Position numbers and translations under genes: made by a program
Shown: in pieces, positions 44,026-52,269 of the stretch
How positions within the stretch are numbered: the stretch's first letter is position 1
Layout: each line of letters opens with the position of its first letter
Notes under the pieces: generated by a model
Seen by the model: the letters and a program-made list of their open reading frames with translations, nothing else
What the model was told of the DNA's origin: nothing
The model's database searches: none
NCBI GenBank assembly: GCA_021802425.1
Contig: JAJZXJ010000009.1
Location: 4,005-68,004, forward strand
Origin: Acidulodesulfobacterium sp021802425
GTDB lineage: Bacteria; SZUA-79; Acidulodesulfobacterales; Acidulodesulfobacteraceae
Length of the DNA stretch: 64,000 nt
Reading direction: 5' to 3'

Positions 44026-44154
44026 GCGGGAAAGTTTCAAAGCAAACAAAGTTCAGCGAAGCTCAACTTCATGAGTGTCGTCAGACACATATTTTCGCCC
44101 GCACGATTGTTTTTGCATGTCGAAAACGCGGGCGAAGATGGCGAAGCGGTAATC
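44026..44154. repeat. Dispersed structured element, copy 2 (expanded)
   Basis: GGCGGGAAAGTTTC, then an insertion-containing CTTCATGAGTGTCGTCAGACAC hairpin region (GTGTC-gtca-GACAC), a further CGCCCGC/GCGGGCG inverted repeat (44096-44133), and GCGAAGCGGTAATC. Longer than copies 1 and 3; the flanking 43975-44030 stretch has more inverted repeats (GCCTGCATCAAAG/CTTTGATAAACGCGGGC). Confidence 0.75.
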
Positions 44155-44161
44155 CAGTCCA

Positions 44162-44671
44162 TCAGACACCTTTTTCTCGGACACCCTTTTTCCTAGTATA
44201 TACCCCGCTTTTTCCACCCTCTTTCAAGGTAAGATAAATTTCCGATATTTCGATTGATTTATCCGCCGCCTTTAGCATATCGTAAATAGTTAACGCGGCA
44301 ACGGACGCAGCCGTCAAGCTTTCCATTTCCACCCCTGTTTTACCGGATATTTTAACGGTGGATTTTATATTTATCGCACTTTCATTTTCATCCGGTTCAA
44401 AGGTAATATCGCAATCTTCGATATTTAACGGATGGCATAACGGAATCAGCCCCGAGGTTTGTTTTGCAGCCATAATGCCTGCAATTTTAGCCGTTCCGAA
44501 CACATCTCCTTTTTTGCCGCCTTTGCTTACCGCAAGGTTAAATGCCTCCTTCGACATCGATACCTTTGCATGGGCGTAAGCAATCCTGACGGTGTCCGCT
44601 TTTTGAGAAACATCGACCATCTTTGGCATTCCCTTTTCATCGAGATGGGTTAATTTCATTTCTTTTTTCAT
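44162..44671 (-). CDS. moaC: Cyclic pyranopterin monophosphate synthase accessory protein MoaC
   Basis: 169 residues from ATG 44671 (AAAGGA upstream; a longer frame to 44707 is unsupported). With MoaA it makes cPMP. Family blocks: LTHLDEKGMPKMVDVS, GKKGDVFGTAKIAGIMAAKQTS, LIPLCHPLNIEDCDI, GVEMESLTAASVAALTIYDM and KEGGKSGVY. The last ~10 residues (TRKKGVREKGV) are encoded by repeat-like GGTGTC sequence, so the C-terminus seems to have been extended by an intergenic element. Converges on argC. Confidence 0.93.
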   Translation of the reverse strand: MKKEMKLTHLDEKGMPKMVDVSQKADTVRIAYAHAKVSMSKEAFNLAVSKGGKKGDVFGTAKIAGIMAAKQTSGLIPLCHPLNIEDCDITFEPDENESAINIKSTVKISGKTGVEMESLTAASVAALTIYDMLKAADKSIEISEIYLTLKEGGKSGVYTRKKGVREKGV

Positions 44672-44782
44672 AAATACGGTTCCTTTAATTTTATTTAATG
44701 ATACCAAATAACCTTCGTTTTTGCTTGCATCTCTTTAAAATAATTTAAAACAATTGTATCAAAAATAATAAAAAAAATAAAA

Positions 44783-47140
44783 TTATATACCTCGAAACGA
44801 TTTAAGCAAAATATGAAAGGCAATGCTGCCGACTACGGCTGCCGCAATGATTATGAGCCATGAAACTGCATCGAGCGCCACGAGTCCGATGAAGCCGCTT
44901 AGTCTGCCCCAATAGACGGCAAGGACATTCAAAATCAGGCCAACCGCCAGTATAGCCCAGACTACCGCCTTTTGCATCAGCGAAGAATCGCTTTTCCTTT
45001 CTACCGGAGTAACATAATAGACGATATAAAGACCCATCAATATGACTATCGACAGGGCAGCTGTTTTATCGTAGTTTGCCATCTGGTTCTGCCAAAGGAA
45101 AAAGTCTGTGTAAACTATCAGTGAGACCAGTGCAATAATCAGTCCTGCGATAAGGGAAAACCCCAGTGTTTCCCGCAAGAAATCGTTGACCGTCTGTTTT
45201 GGAACATGGGCGCTCATCAAAGTTAGCAAAAATGCAGGCGTACCGACGGTGAGCAAATCAATCCATGTAATAAATTTTGGACTCAGCGGAAACGGCAGCC
45301 CGACAAAGCCGGAAAAAAGCACGAAGAAAAGGCTATAAACATTTTTTGTCAGGAATAGTTTGGCAACCCGTTTAATATTATATATGATACGATCTCCTTC
45401 CCGCGCAAGTGTCGGCAGGTGCGCAAAAGTATTTTTAAGAAGAATTATGTCCGCGACATCTAAGGCCGCTGCCGCTCCCGACTTCATTGCAATACCGATG
45501 TCGGCTTGTTTGAGCGCCAGAATATCATTAATCCCGTCCCCCACCATTCCGACAAATTCACCTGTTTCCTGTAGATATTTGACAATCTTTTGTTTTTGCT
45601 GCGGTACGAGGCGGCCAAAAATCTGACCCCGCATTACCGCTGTTTTAAACTCGTCAGGAGTGAGCAAATCAAGATCTGCGCCGATATAAACCGGATCCGC
45701 AATCTTCAAGCCGGCTTGCATTGCTATAGCCGCTACGGTTTCGGGATGGTCGCCGGAAAGTACCTTCAGTTTGATTCCACGCGTCCCAAAAAAACTAACA
45801 GCCTCCCGGACATCAGGCCTAAGCTCGTCACGCAGTATAATGAAGGCGAGAATATTTAAATCACCCCGCTGTTTTAACGAGGCCGGACCGCTTGCAAATG
45901 CGAGCACGCGCAATCCCGAACGGCGTAACTCGGCAAGTTTATCTTCCTGTGCCTTTGCAGCGCGCCCCTGCATAAGACTCTCCGGTGCGCCGAGCCACAG
46001 AGAGACTTCCGCATCCCTATATAGAATTTGTACGGCGCTTAATTTGGTTTTGGACGAAAACGGGAGTTCATCGATCGGATTACTTGGAATTCCCGGAAAT
46101 ACAGCCTCTATGGTCCGCAATGTTTCGTTCTTCTCGCGTACCGCACCGACAAATGCTTGCAGCTGGTCAGCTACATCGCCGTGCGTTGCATCGAGAACCT
46201 CAAGTCCATCGAATATGAGACGGTTTGTTCCAAGCGTACCCGTTTTATCGAGGCAGAGTACGGTTAAATGGCTAATCGACTCGACCGCATTCAGCTTCTG
46301 AACCAGCACATGCCGTCTGGCTGAGCGAAAGGCTCCGAGTGCGAAAGCCGTGGTCGTAACCAGTACTAAACCCTCCGGCACCAGAGCTTTGATCATTGTT
46401 GCTATCTCAAGAATGCTCGCCACAACCGGCAATTCCTGAATGTAATTAGCCATAACTATCAGAAAGGATAGCAGTATCATAATTGCAATAAGAACCCTGA
46501 TTATTTGACCGATAGCCCGCTCTAAAGGCGATCGAAATATCTTGTAAGTTTTGGCTTGAGCGGTAAGTGCGCCGGCGTTTGAAGCCGCGCCGACCCCGGC
46601 AGCAAAGTATCTGCCTTCCCCCCATACGCAATAACTGCCTGATAATACCGGATCGCCGTTATGTTTTGCGATCAAATCGGCTTCCCCCGTGAGCAGGGAT
46701 TCATCAAGAAAGAGGCCTGACGACTCTGCGATGACGCCGTCTGCGATGACGGGGTCCCCCGAACGCAGCACAACCAGATCGTCTTTAACTACTTCGTCTA
46801 ACCAGACGGTTTCTTCGCTCCCGTTGCGAATAACGGCAATCTTTCGCCGAATAAGAATAGCCAATCGGTCAAGGGCTCGTTTAGCGCGGAGCTCTCCAAT
46901 TATACCCGCAAGAATATTAGCCGCCGTTACGGCGCCAAGGACAACCGCATCGTCGTATGCGCCTATAAGCAATAAAGCGCCTACCGCTGCTGTCAATATG
47001 GCGGCAAACAATGTTAAAATATTATTGCGAATAATTGCGGAAATAGTTCGCGTCGTGAAACGATCCGTCCGGTTGACTTGTCCGGCTTCAATCCGCCTGC
47101 GAACCTCATCGGAACTCAACCCCGTATCGGAGAAACTCAT
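44783..47140 (-). CDS. CtpE-like cation-transporting P-type ATPase
   Basis: 785 residues. Actuator motif DESLLTGEAD (TGE 151-153), phosphorylated Asp in LCLDKTGTLGT (D298), hinge MVGDGINDILALK (534-539), about ten membrane helices. The M4 motif is PEGL followed by VLVTTTAFALGA (255-268), not PEGLP, as in the CtpE group linked to calcium uptake in actinobacteria; the ion here is not provable. No N-terminal heavy-metal domain. GC content is visibly higher than in neighbouring genes (25 and 28 G+C in two 60-base lines at 46021 and 46201, against about 17 at 12121), suggesting transfer. Confidence 0.9.
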   Translation of the reverse strand: MSFSDTGLSSDEVRRRIEAGQVNRTDRFTTRTISAIIRNNILTLFAAILTAAVGALLLIGAYDDAVVLGAVTAANILAGIIGELRAKRALDRLAILIRRKIAVIRNGSEETVWLDEVVKDDLVVLRSGDPVIADGVIAESSGLFLDESLLTGEADLIAKHNGDPVLSGSYCVWGEGRYFAAGVGAASNAGALTAQAKTYKIFRSPLERAIGQIIRVLIAIMILLSFLIVMANYIQELPVVASILEIATMIKALVPEGLVLVTTTAFALGAFRSARRHVLVQKLNAVESISHLTVLCLDKTGTLGTNRLIFDGLEVLDATHGDVADQLQAFVGAVREKNETLRTIEAVFPGIPSNPIDELPFSSKTKLSAVQILYRDAEVSLWLGAPESLMQGRAAKAQEDKLAELRRSGLRVLAFASGPASLKQRGDLNILAFIILRDELRPDVREAVSFFGTRGIKLKVLSGDHPETVAAIAMQAGLKIADPVYIGADLDLLTPDEFKTAVMRGQIFGRLVPQQKQKIVKYLQETGEFVGMVGDGINDILALKQADIGIAMKSGAAAALDVADIILLKNTFAHLPTLAREGDRIIYNIKRVAKLFLTKNVYSLFFVLFSGFVGLPFPLSPKFITWIDLLTVGTPAFLLTLMSAHVPKQTVNDFLRETLGFSLIAGLIIALVSLIVYTDFFLWQNQMANYDKTAALSIVILMGLYIVYYVTPVERKSDSSLMQKAVVWAILAVGLILNVLAVYWGRLSGFIGLVALDAVSWLIIIAAAVVGSIAFHILLKSFRGI

Positions 47141-47346
47141 AGGTTATCCCTTCATACTTATATATTTTTTTTAATGTATAATATTATAACAAGGCAAATA
47201 ATTTAATTAAATTATACTAAAAGTTATCTGGTTAGACTACCCCAAATAATCTTTTCGTTTTCGGTTTATATTGTTTATATCTCTTAATAATATCTAAATA
47301 TATTGCAGGGCTTATTCACTTGGAACGCCGGCGCAATGGTGCTTTA

Positions 47347-49797
47347 ATGAATCAATCGCTCAATAGCGGGCTTAGCGCTCAAGAAGCAAAAGAAAGGCTT
47401 GCAAAGTTCGGACATAACCAAATTTTTAAGGCAGGCAGAATTAGTTTTTTTAAAATTGTCTGGCATGAAATTCGGGAACCGATGATTTTGCTTTTGCTTG
47501 CGGTGGGATTTTTTTATTCCCTTTGGGGGAAATTACACGACGCACTCGTAATTTTTATCATTATTTTTCTCATGGTTTTAGCCGAAGTTTACAATGAATT
47601 TCGCGCAAAGAAAGCCATTGCTTCCCTGGAAAAAATTGCCGCTCCCAGAACAAAAGTCAAAAGAGACGGAAAAATTCAAGAAATTGCCTCGGAAGAGGTT
47701 GTGCCCGGCGATATACTGGTATTGACCACAGGAACAAAGGTTGCCGCCGATGCCTTATTCAAAAAAGCGGTTGGAGCGGAACTCGACGAATCCGCTCTGA
47801 CAGGGGAATCTTTTCCTCAAAGAAAAATTGCCGGAGATGAAATTTTTGCGGGCACGATATTGGTAAGCGGCGAAGGCGAGGCGGAAACGGTAAGAACAGG
47901 CAAAGAAACAAAGATGGGCAGGATTGCCGCAACCCTCAAAGAGTTAAAGCCGCCTAAGACGGCTCTACAGAAAGCGATGAAATCATTAGCCGGAAAACTG
48001 GTGTATCTGGCTCTTTTTTTCTCTATTTTAATTCCTGTCGTTGGAATTTTGCAAGGCGAGGATTTGCGCCGGATGGTTTTAACAGGGCTTCTGATTGCTT
48101 TTGTAACTATTCCGGAAGAGTTGCCGATTATCATAACCATGGTGTTGGGGTTAGGCACATATGCCCTTTCCAAGCACAATTTCCTTATCAAGGAAATAAA
48201 ATCGGCAGAAATTCTTGGCAATGCCACCTGTATTGTTACCGATAAAACGGGAACGGTAACGGTAGGGAAGATGAATATCGACAAAATTTATCCTGAGGCA
48301 AAAGAAGACGAAATTCTAAAAAATGCTCTCGGGGCAACGACCGAATACTCTTTTTCCCATATAGAACAATCCATTAAAGAAAGGGCAGTGAAAAAAAGAC
48401 TCCTTTTTTCTCCCGGTGAAATTTTAGCCCAAAGCAATATAGATAATAACAGAAGAACGAAAGCAATCGTCAGAAAGGACAAAGAAGTTATTAAATTGTA
48501 TGTAAGCGGTTCTCCCGAAGAAGTTTTTTCAAAATCTTCCTATATAGATAATGAAACAAAAGCGATGCTGGAGAAAGAGACTTCCCGGGGGAAAAGGGTT
48601 ATTGCAACAGCTTCGAAGAAGCTGAGTCCTCATCAAAATGATTTTGATTTTGATGCTATGGAGAAAGAAATGGATTTTGCGGGCATTATCAGCTTTGAAG
48701 ATCCGCCGAGGAAGGGAGTAAAAGAAACTATCGGTATTGCTAAAAAAGCGGGTATCAGAACAATAATGGTAACGGGAGATCATCCTTTAACGGCGGGTTA
48801 TATTGCCGAAAAAGTAGGCATTTTTGGAACAGATAAAGTAATGACCGGCGATGATTTAGATAAATTAAGCGATAACGATATTAAAACTGTTCTGAAGGAA
48901 ACTTCTGTCTTTGCGCGAACAACCGCCGGGCATAAATATCGTATAGTGAAGATATTGCAGGAAATGGGCGAAGTAGTGGCCGTGACCGGCGACGGAATCA
49001 ACGATGTTTTGGCGCTTAAAGCCGCGGATATCGGTATTGCAATGGGGCAAAAAGGGACGGATGTCGCTAAGGACGCAGCAGGTATTGTTTTAGCCGATGA
49101 TAATTATATTACGCTCACCCACGGAATTTTTGAAGGGCGAAAGTTTTTTGACAATCTTTTAAAGGCTGTGAAATATTATCTTTCGGTAAAAACAGGCCTG
49201 GTATTGATTTTTTTTACCGCCGTTTTGCTGGGTTTGCCGCTGCCGTTCTCGCCAATCCAGATTATTGTTCTGGAACTATTTGTGGATTTAGGCGCATCCG
49301 CCGGTTTTGTGGCCGAACCCGAAGAAAAAGGGATATATTTAAGGCCGCCGCAAAAGTCGGAAGAGAACATGTTTGACGGTAAATCTATTCGGGATATCTT
49401 GCTAAAAGGCACGGTGTTATTCTTTGCCGTAATGGCTGCGTATTTTTGGGCAAGAATACAGGGCTTTGAACTTGGTAAAATTCAAACTTTTGCATTTTCC
49501 GCCTGGATTTTTGCGCACATTTCTTTAGCTTTCGTTTCCCGCTCGGATAAAGAATCCGTATTTTCTTTAGGGTTATTAAAAAACGGCACCATAGACATAT
49601 GGGGGGCGGGAGCGATAACTTTCCTTATGGCGGCGGTTTATATTCCTGTTTTTGGCGAAAGATTCAATCTTGTTCAAATTAGCTTTGTTCAATTAATGAC
49701 GATTTTTTCGGCAACAATTTTCATTGTAGGCTTATTGGAGATCAAAAAATTAATCGGAAAAACGGGGTTAAAATATCCGGCCGGACTTAAAGTTTAA
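47347..49797 (+). CDS. P-type ATPase of the P2-like cation pump group
   Basis: 816 residues from ATG 47347 (TTG 47320 is in frame, neither with a good ribosome site). N-terminal cation ATPase domain (GLSAQEAKERLAKFGHN), DESALTGESFP, phosphorylation motif TDKTGTVTVGKMN (D299), TGDGINDVLALKAADIGIAMG and ten helices. The M4 motif is IPEELPII where most pumps have PEGLP. This resembles bacterial Ca2+/Na+-type pumps, but the ion is not determined. It diverges from the CtpE-like gene with 180-200 bp between, which probably holds two promoters. Confidence 0.9.
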   Translation: MNQSLNSGLSAQEAKERLAKFGHNQIFKAGRISFFKIVWHEIREPMILLLLAVGFFYSLWGKLHDALVIFIIIFLMVLAEVYNEFRAKKAIASLEKIAAPRTKVKRDGKIQEIASEEVVPGDILVLTTGTKVAADALFKKAVGAELDESALTGESFPQRKIAGDEIFAGTILVSGEGEAETVRTGKETKMGRIAATLKELKPPKTALQKAMKSLAGKLVYLALFFSILIPVVGILQGEDLRRMVLTGLLIAFVTIPEELPIIITMVLGLGTYALSKHNFLIKEIKSAEILGNATCIVTDKTGTVTVGKMNIDKIYPEAKEDEILKNALGATTEYSFSHIEQSIKERAVKKRLLFSPGEILAQSNIDNNRRTKAIVRKDKEVIKLYVSGSPEEVFSKSSYIDNETKAMLEKETSRGKRVIATASKKLSPHQNDFDFDAMEKEMDFAGIISFEDPPRKGVKETIGIAKKAGIRTIMVTGDHPLTAGYIAEKVGIFGTDKVMTGDDLDKLSDNDIKTVLKETSVFARTTAGHKYRIVKILQEMGEVVAVTGDGINDVLALKAADIGIAMGQKGTDVAKDAAGIVLADDNYITLTHGIFEGRKFFDNLLKAVKYYLSVKTGLVLIFFTAVLLGLPLPFSPIQIIVLELFVDLGASAGFVAEPEEKGIYLRPPQKSEENMFDGKSIRDILLKGTVLFFAVMAAYFWARIQGFELGKIQTFAFSAWIFAHISLAFVSRSDKESVFSLGLLKNGTIDIWGAGAITFLMAAVYIPVFGERFNLVQISFVQLMTIFSATIFIVGLLEIKKLIGKTGLKYPAGLKV

Positions 49798-49799
49798 AA

Positions 49800-51446
49800 T
49801 TATTGCCCTGCATAATACCATTTCCTTATATTATATCCGATGCCTGCGGGGGCGGGTTTTATTCCTTTAACCGCCCTTTTTACTACGGGCATTGCGTAAG
49901 GGATATACAAAAATGTGTAAGGCTCTTCTTTTGCAATTAACCTTTGAATTTTGAAGTAATATTTTCTTTGTTTTTTTAAATTAAATGTCCCGCGCGCTTT
50001 TCTGAATAAACCGTCTATTTCGGGGTCGTTAAACGACGTAAAATTTAATCCCTTCGGGACGATATTAGAACCCATAAATATGGATGCGTTGTCATACGGG
50101 TTTGGCGTAATGGTAAACCCGAGCAGAACGGTTTGAAATCTTTTTTTCATAATAAATTCGGATATTAAAGATGTCCATTCCATCACCCTTATGCCTGCGC
50201 TGATGCCGATTTTTTTTAGATTTTGCTGGATAATTTCGGCAGCCGCTAACCGCTCCGAATTTCCCTGCGGGGTTAATATGGTAAATTTAAAAGGTCTGCC
50301 GCCTTTTTCCAGAATTCCGTTTTTAAGGCGCCATCCTTTTTTATTCAAAAGTTGCAGTGCTTTATGAGGGTTATATCCGTATTTTTTAACATTTTTATTA
50401 TAAAAATATGTTCCCGGCATAAACGGGCCGTAGCATTTTATGCCCAATCCCAGAAGCGCCCCCTTGATTATTTCTTTTTTATTTATCGCATAACTTAAAG
50501 CCCGCCTTACTTTGACGCTTTTAAAAAGCGGGTCTAAAAGGTTATAGCCTAAAAAAGTAAAGCTTAAGGATGGATGGATATATTTTTTATAGCGTGAATT
50601 GAATTTTTTGCCGCCCGTTTCATATCTATATTGAAGCGGGGTTAAACCCATATAGTCTATGCCGTTTGATTTAAGCATCAGAAACATTGTGGAAGAATCG
50701 GGAACTATTTTATAAATTAGCCGTTTTATATGGGGCGCCCCCATAAAATAACGCGGATTTGCTTTTAATATTATCTCATATCCGTGAATCCATTTATAAA
50801 ACTCGTAAGGGCCTGTGCCAACGGGACGGCTTCTTAACTTTGTGGTTAAAAGGTTTTTCCCCTTAAGCAGGGCTTCGGGCAGAATGCTTAGTCCCCATGA
50901 AGATAAAGCCGGAGCATAAGGTTTTTTATAAGTTACCCGGAAAATATACCTGCCGATAATTCTTGCTTTATAAACCTTAAGGTATTCCGCGGAATAAGGG
51001 GTTGGAGTTTTTGGATTCACCATTAAACGATATGTGAACAGCACATCTTTCGCGGTGAATTTTTGCCCGTTTTGCCAGTAAATATCATGATGAAGGTAAA
51101 ATGTTATAGTTTTTCCGCCGTTTCCGATTTTCCACGATTTTGCAAGATCCGGGACGATTTTAAAATTCCTGTTATACCTTACGAGTCCGTCGTAAATTTG
51201 AGAGGTAACTTCCGCCGTAGGGGCGTCGGCGGCCATATTGCCGATAAGATTGGTGGCATCCGCAGGCAGTCCGATAATCAAGGCATTCTTTTTGCCGTTG
51301 TTTTGATTGATATTGTTTACCCGCGATATGTTTTGCGGCTTATGGAAAAATTTCGCGTGCAAAATCAGAGCAAAAATGCCGGCTAATGCGATTATAATTA
51401 TAAACGGCCAAATATATGCGGATTTTATTTTATTTTTAAAAATCAT
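49800..51446 (-). CDS. Peptide/nickel-type ABC transporter substrate-binding protein (family 5)
   Basis: 548 residues from ATG 51446; a TTG at 51494 is in frame but runs into the tumE-like gene. An N-terminal membrane helix (AYIWPFIIIIALAGIFALIL) probably anchors it outside the inner membrane. SBP_bac_5 features: PADATNLIG, SQIYDGLVRYN, LAKSWKI, ARPVGTGPYEFYKW-like block (SRPVGTGPYEFYKW) and VRRALSYAINKKEII. Ligands of this family are peptides, nickel or others. No permease or ATPase gene is adjacent, so it is an orphan. Ends 3 bp from the P-type ATPase stop, convergent. Confidence 0.88.
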   Translation of the reverse strand: MIFKNKIKSAYIWPFIIIIALAGIFALILHAKFFHKPQNISRVNNINQNNGKKNALIIGLPADATNLIGNMAADAPTAEVTSQIYDGLVRYNRNFKIVPDLAKSWKIGNGGKTITFYLHHDIYWQNGQKFTAKDVLFTYRLMVNPKTPTPYSAEYLKVYKARIIGRYIFRVTYKKPYAPALSSWGLSILPEALLKGKNLLTTKLRSRPVGTGPYEFYKWIHGYEIILKANPRYFMGAPHIKRLIYKIVPDSSTMFLMLKSNGIDYMGLTPLQYRYETGGKKFNSRYKKYIHPSLSFTFLGYNLLDPLFKSVKVRRALSYAINKKEIIKGALLGLGIKCYGPFMPGTYFYNKNVKKYGYNPHKALQLLNKKGWRLKNGILEKGGRPFKFTILTPQGNSERLAAAEIIQQNLKKIGISAGIRVMEWTSLISEFIMKKRFQTVLLGFTITPNPYDNASIFMGSNIVPKGLNFTSFNDPEIDGLFRKARGTFNLKKQRKYYFKIQRLIAKEEPYTFLYIPYAMPVVKRAVKGIKPAPAGIGYNIRKWYYAGQ

Positions 51447-51454
51447 CGGATTTA

Positions 51455-51790
51455 TTAAATCAGAAAGGAAATCTCTTTTAAAATGGAAAAACAATCTATA
51501 TTGAAATTTTCTTGAGTTTTTTCTTTTGTATGTTTGTGGTGAGGAAAAGTTTTAATATGATTATGGTGCGGGGCATTATCCCATCGCAATATTAAACTTT
51601 GATTTTCGTCCTGCCGGTGATATGAATAGCTTCTTTCTTTTTCGTCCGAATATTCCCTGATAAATAGCTCGGTATTATTAGCGATTATAGCTTTAATTTT
51701 TATATAAAAACCGTTATCAAACGATTTAAAATCTAAAATCTCATAACTTTTTACCGATTTTGATTTATTGAGGCAGTCTAATATTTCCAC
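51455..51790 (-). CDS. tumE: TumE-type toxin (DUF6516 family)
   Basis: 111 residues, GTG start at 51790. The central part RWDNAPHHNHIKTFPHHKH is the hallmark of this small family, annotated as the toxin of a toxin-antitoxin pair. A lysine/aromatic N-terminal half (FDNGFYIKIKAIIANNTELFIREY) fits the same family. It overlaps its putative antitoxin gene upstream by 26 bp. Its C-terminal end comes within 9 bp of the peptide-binding protein start. Confidence 0.78.
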   Translation of the reverse strand: MEILDCLNKSKSVKSYEILDFKSFDNGFYIKIKAIIANNTELFIREYSDEKERSYSYHRQDENQSLILRWDNAPHHNHIKTFPHHKHTKEKTQENFNIDCFSILKEISFLI

Positions 51791-52031
51791 TCGCTAAATC
51801 CTTTTCGTCTTTTTTAAGTTTTTCCAAGGTTTTTTTATATGCCTTCCATTGTAAATAATCATCCCATTTTTCAAAACTTTCCTTGCCGCCTTTTACATCT
51901 TTCTCAAATTCTTCAAAATTTTTTCCGTATTTTTTCTGGAAAAGCGAAATAATCCCCTCAGTTTTATGAATCTCATAAAATAAATTGGCGTAAAATATAT
52001 TTTTTATAGCTTCTTTCGTTACGGTAAACAT
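51765..52031 (-). CDS. Putative antitoxin partner of TumE
   Basis: 88 residues, good GGAG ribosome site. Predicted all-helical and highly charged (GKNFEEFEKDVKGGKESFEKWDDYLQWKAYKK), the usual look of the small partner encoded before TumE. No DNA-binding motif is obvious. The translational overlap with the toxin gene supports a two-gene module. A palindrome lies 50 bp upstream. Confidence 0.7.
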   Translation of the reverse strand: MFTVTKEAIKNIFYANLFYEIHKTEGIISLFQKKYGKNFEEFEKDVKGGKESFEKWDDYLQWKAYKKTLEKLKKDEKDLASGNIRLPQ

Positions 52032-52080
52032 TTAATCTCCTTTTTTTATTTATATCATTATTTAATGAAATAATCAAATT

Positions 52081-52102
52081 GAACTAAATCCCGCTTTAGT
52101 TC
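52081..52102. promoter_or_regulatory. Inverted repeat upstream of the toxin-antitoxin pair
   Basis: GAACTAA-atcccgct-TTAGTTC. The A run lies on the wrong side for a terminator in either direction, so an operator for the divergent TA or sdhA genes is more likely. Confidence 0.4.
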
Positions 52103-52189
52103 GAAAAAAAATATTGCAATATTATCTTAGTTTAATTTATAATATTTTATCTATATTGTCTTAAAAATCGTAATAAAATAGAAAAATTA

Positions 52190-52217
52190 TTCGGTATCGA
52201 ATTGATACTATGCCGAA
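52190..52217. promoter_or_regulatory. Interrupted inverted repeat upstream of sdhA
   Basis: TTCGG...CCGAA flanks an inner GTATC-gaatt-GATAC palindrome, about 55 bp before sdhA. A regulator site is possible. Confidence 0.35.
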
Positions 52218-52269
52218 CTGCCGGACTAAACTGTTTAATTTGGAATGATTATAAAAATAGGGGTTATAA

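Noticed and set aside
43877..44237. Two small plus-strand frames between argC and moaC
   Set aside because: They are translations of the repeat elements and terminator, with no ribosome site or protein-like composition.
45360..47174. Plus-strand frames opposite the CtpE-like ATPase gene
   Set aside because: The minus-strand product has full P-type ATPase motifs; the opposite frames have low-complexity Ser/Arg-rich sequence.
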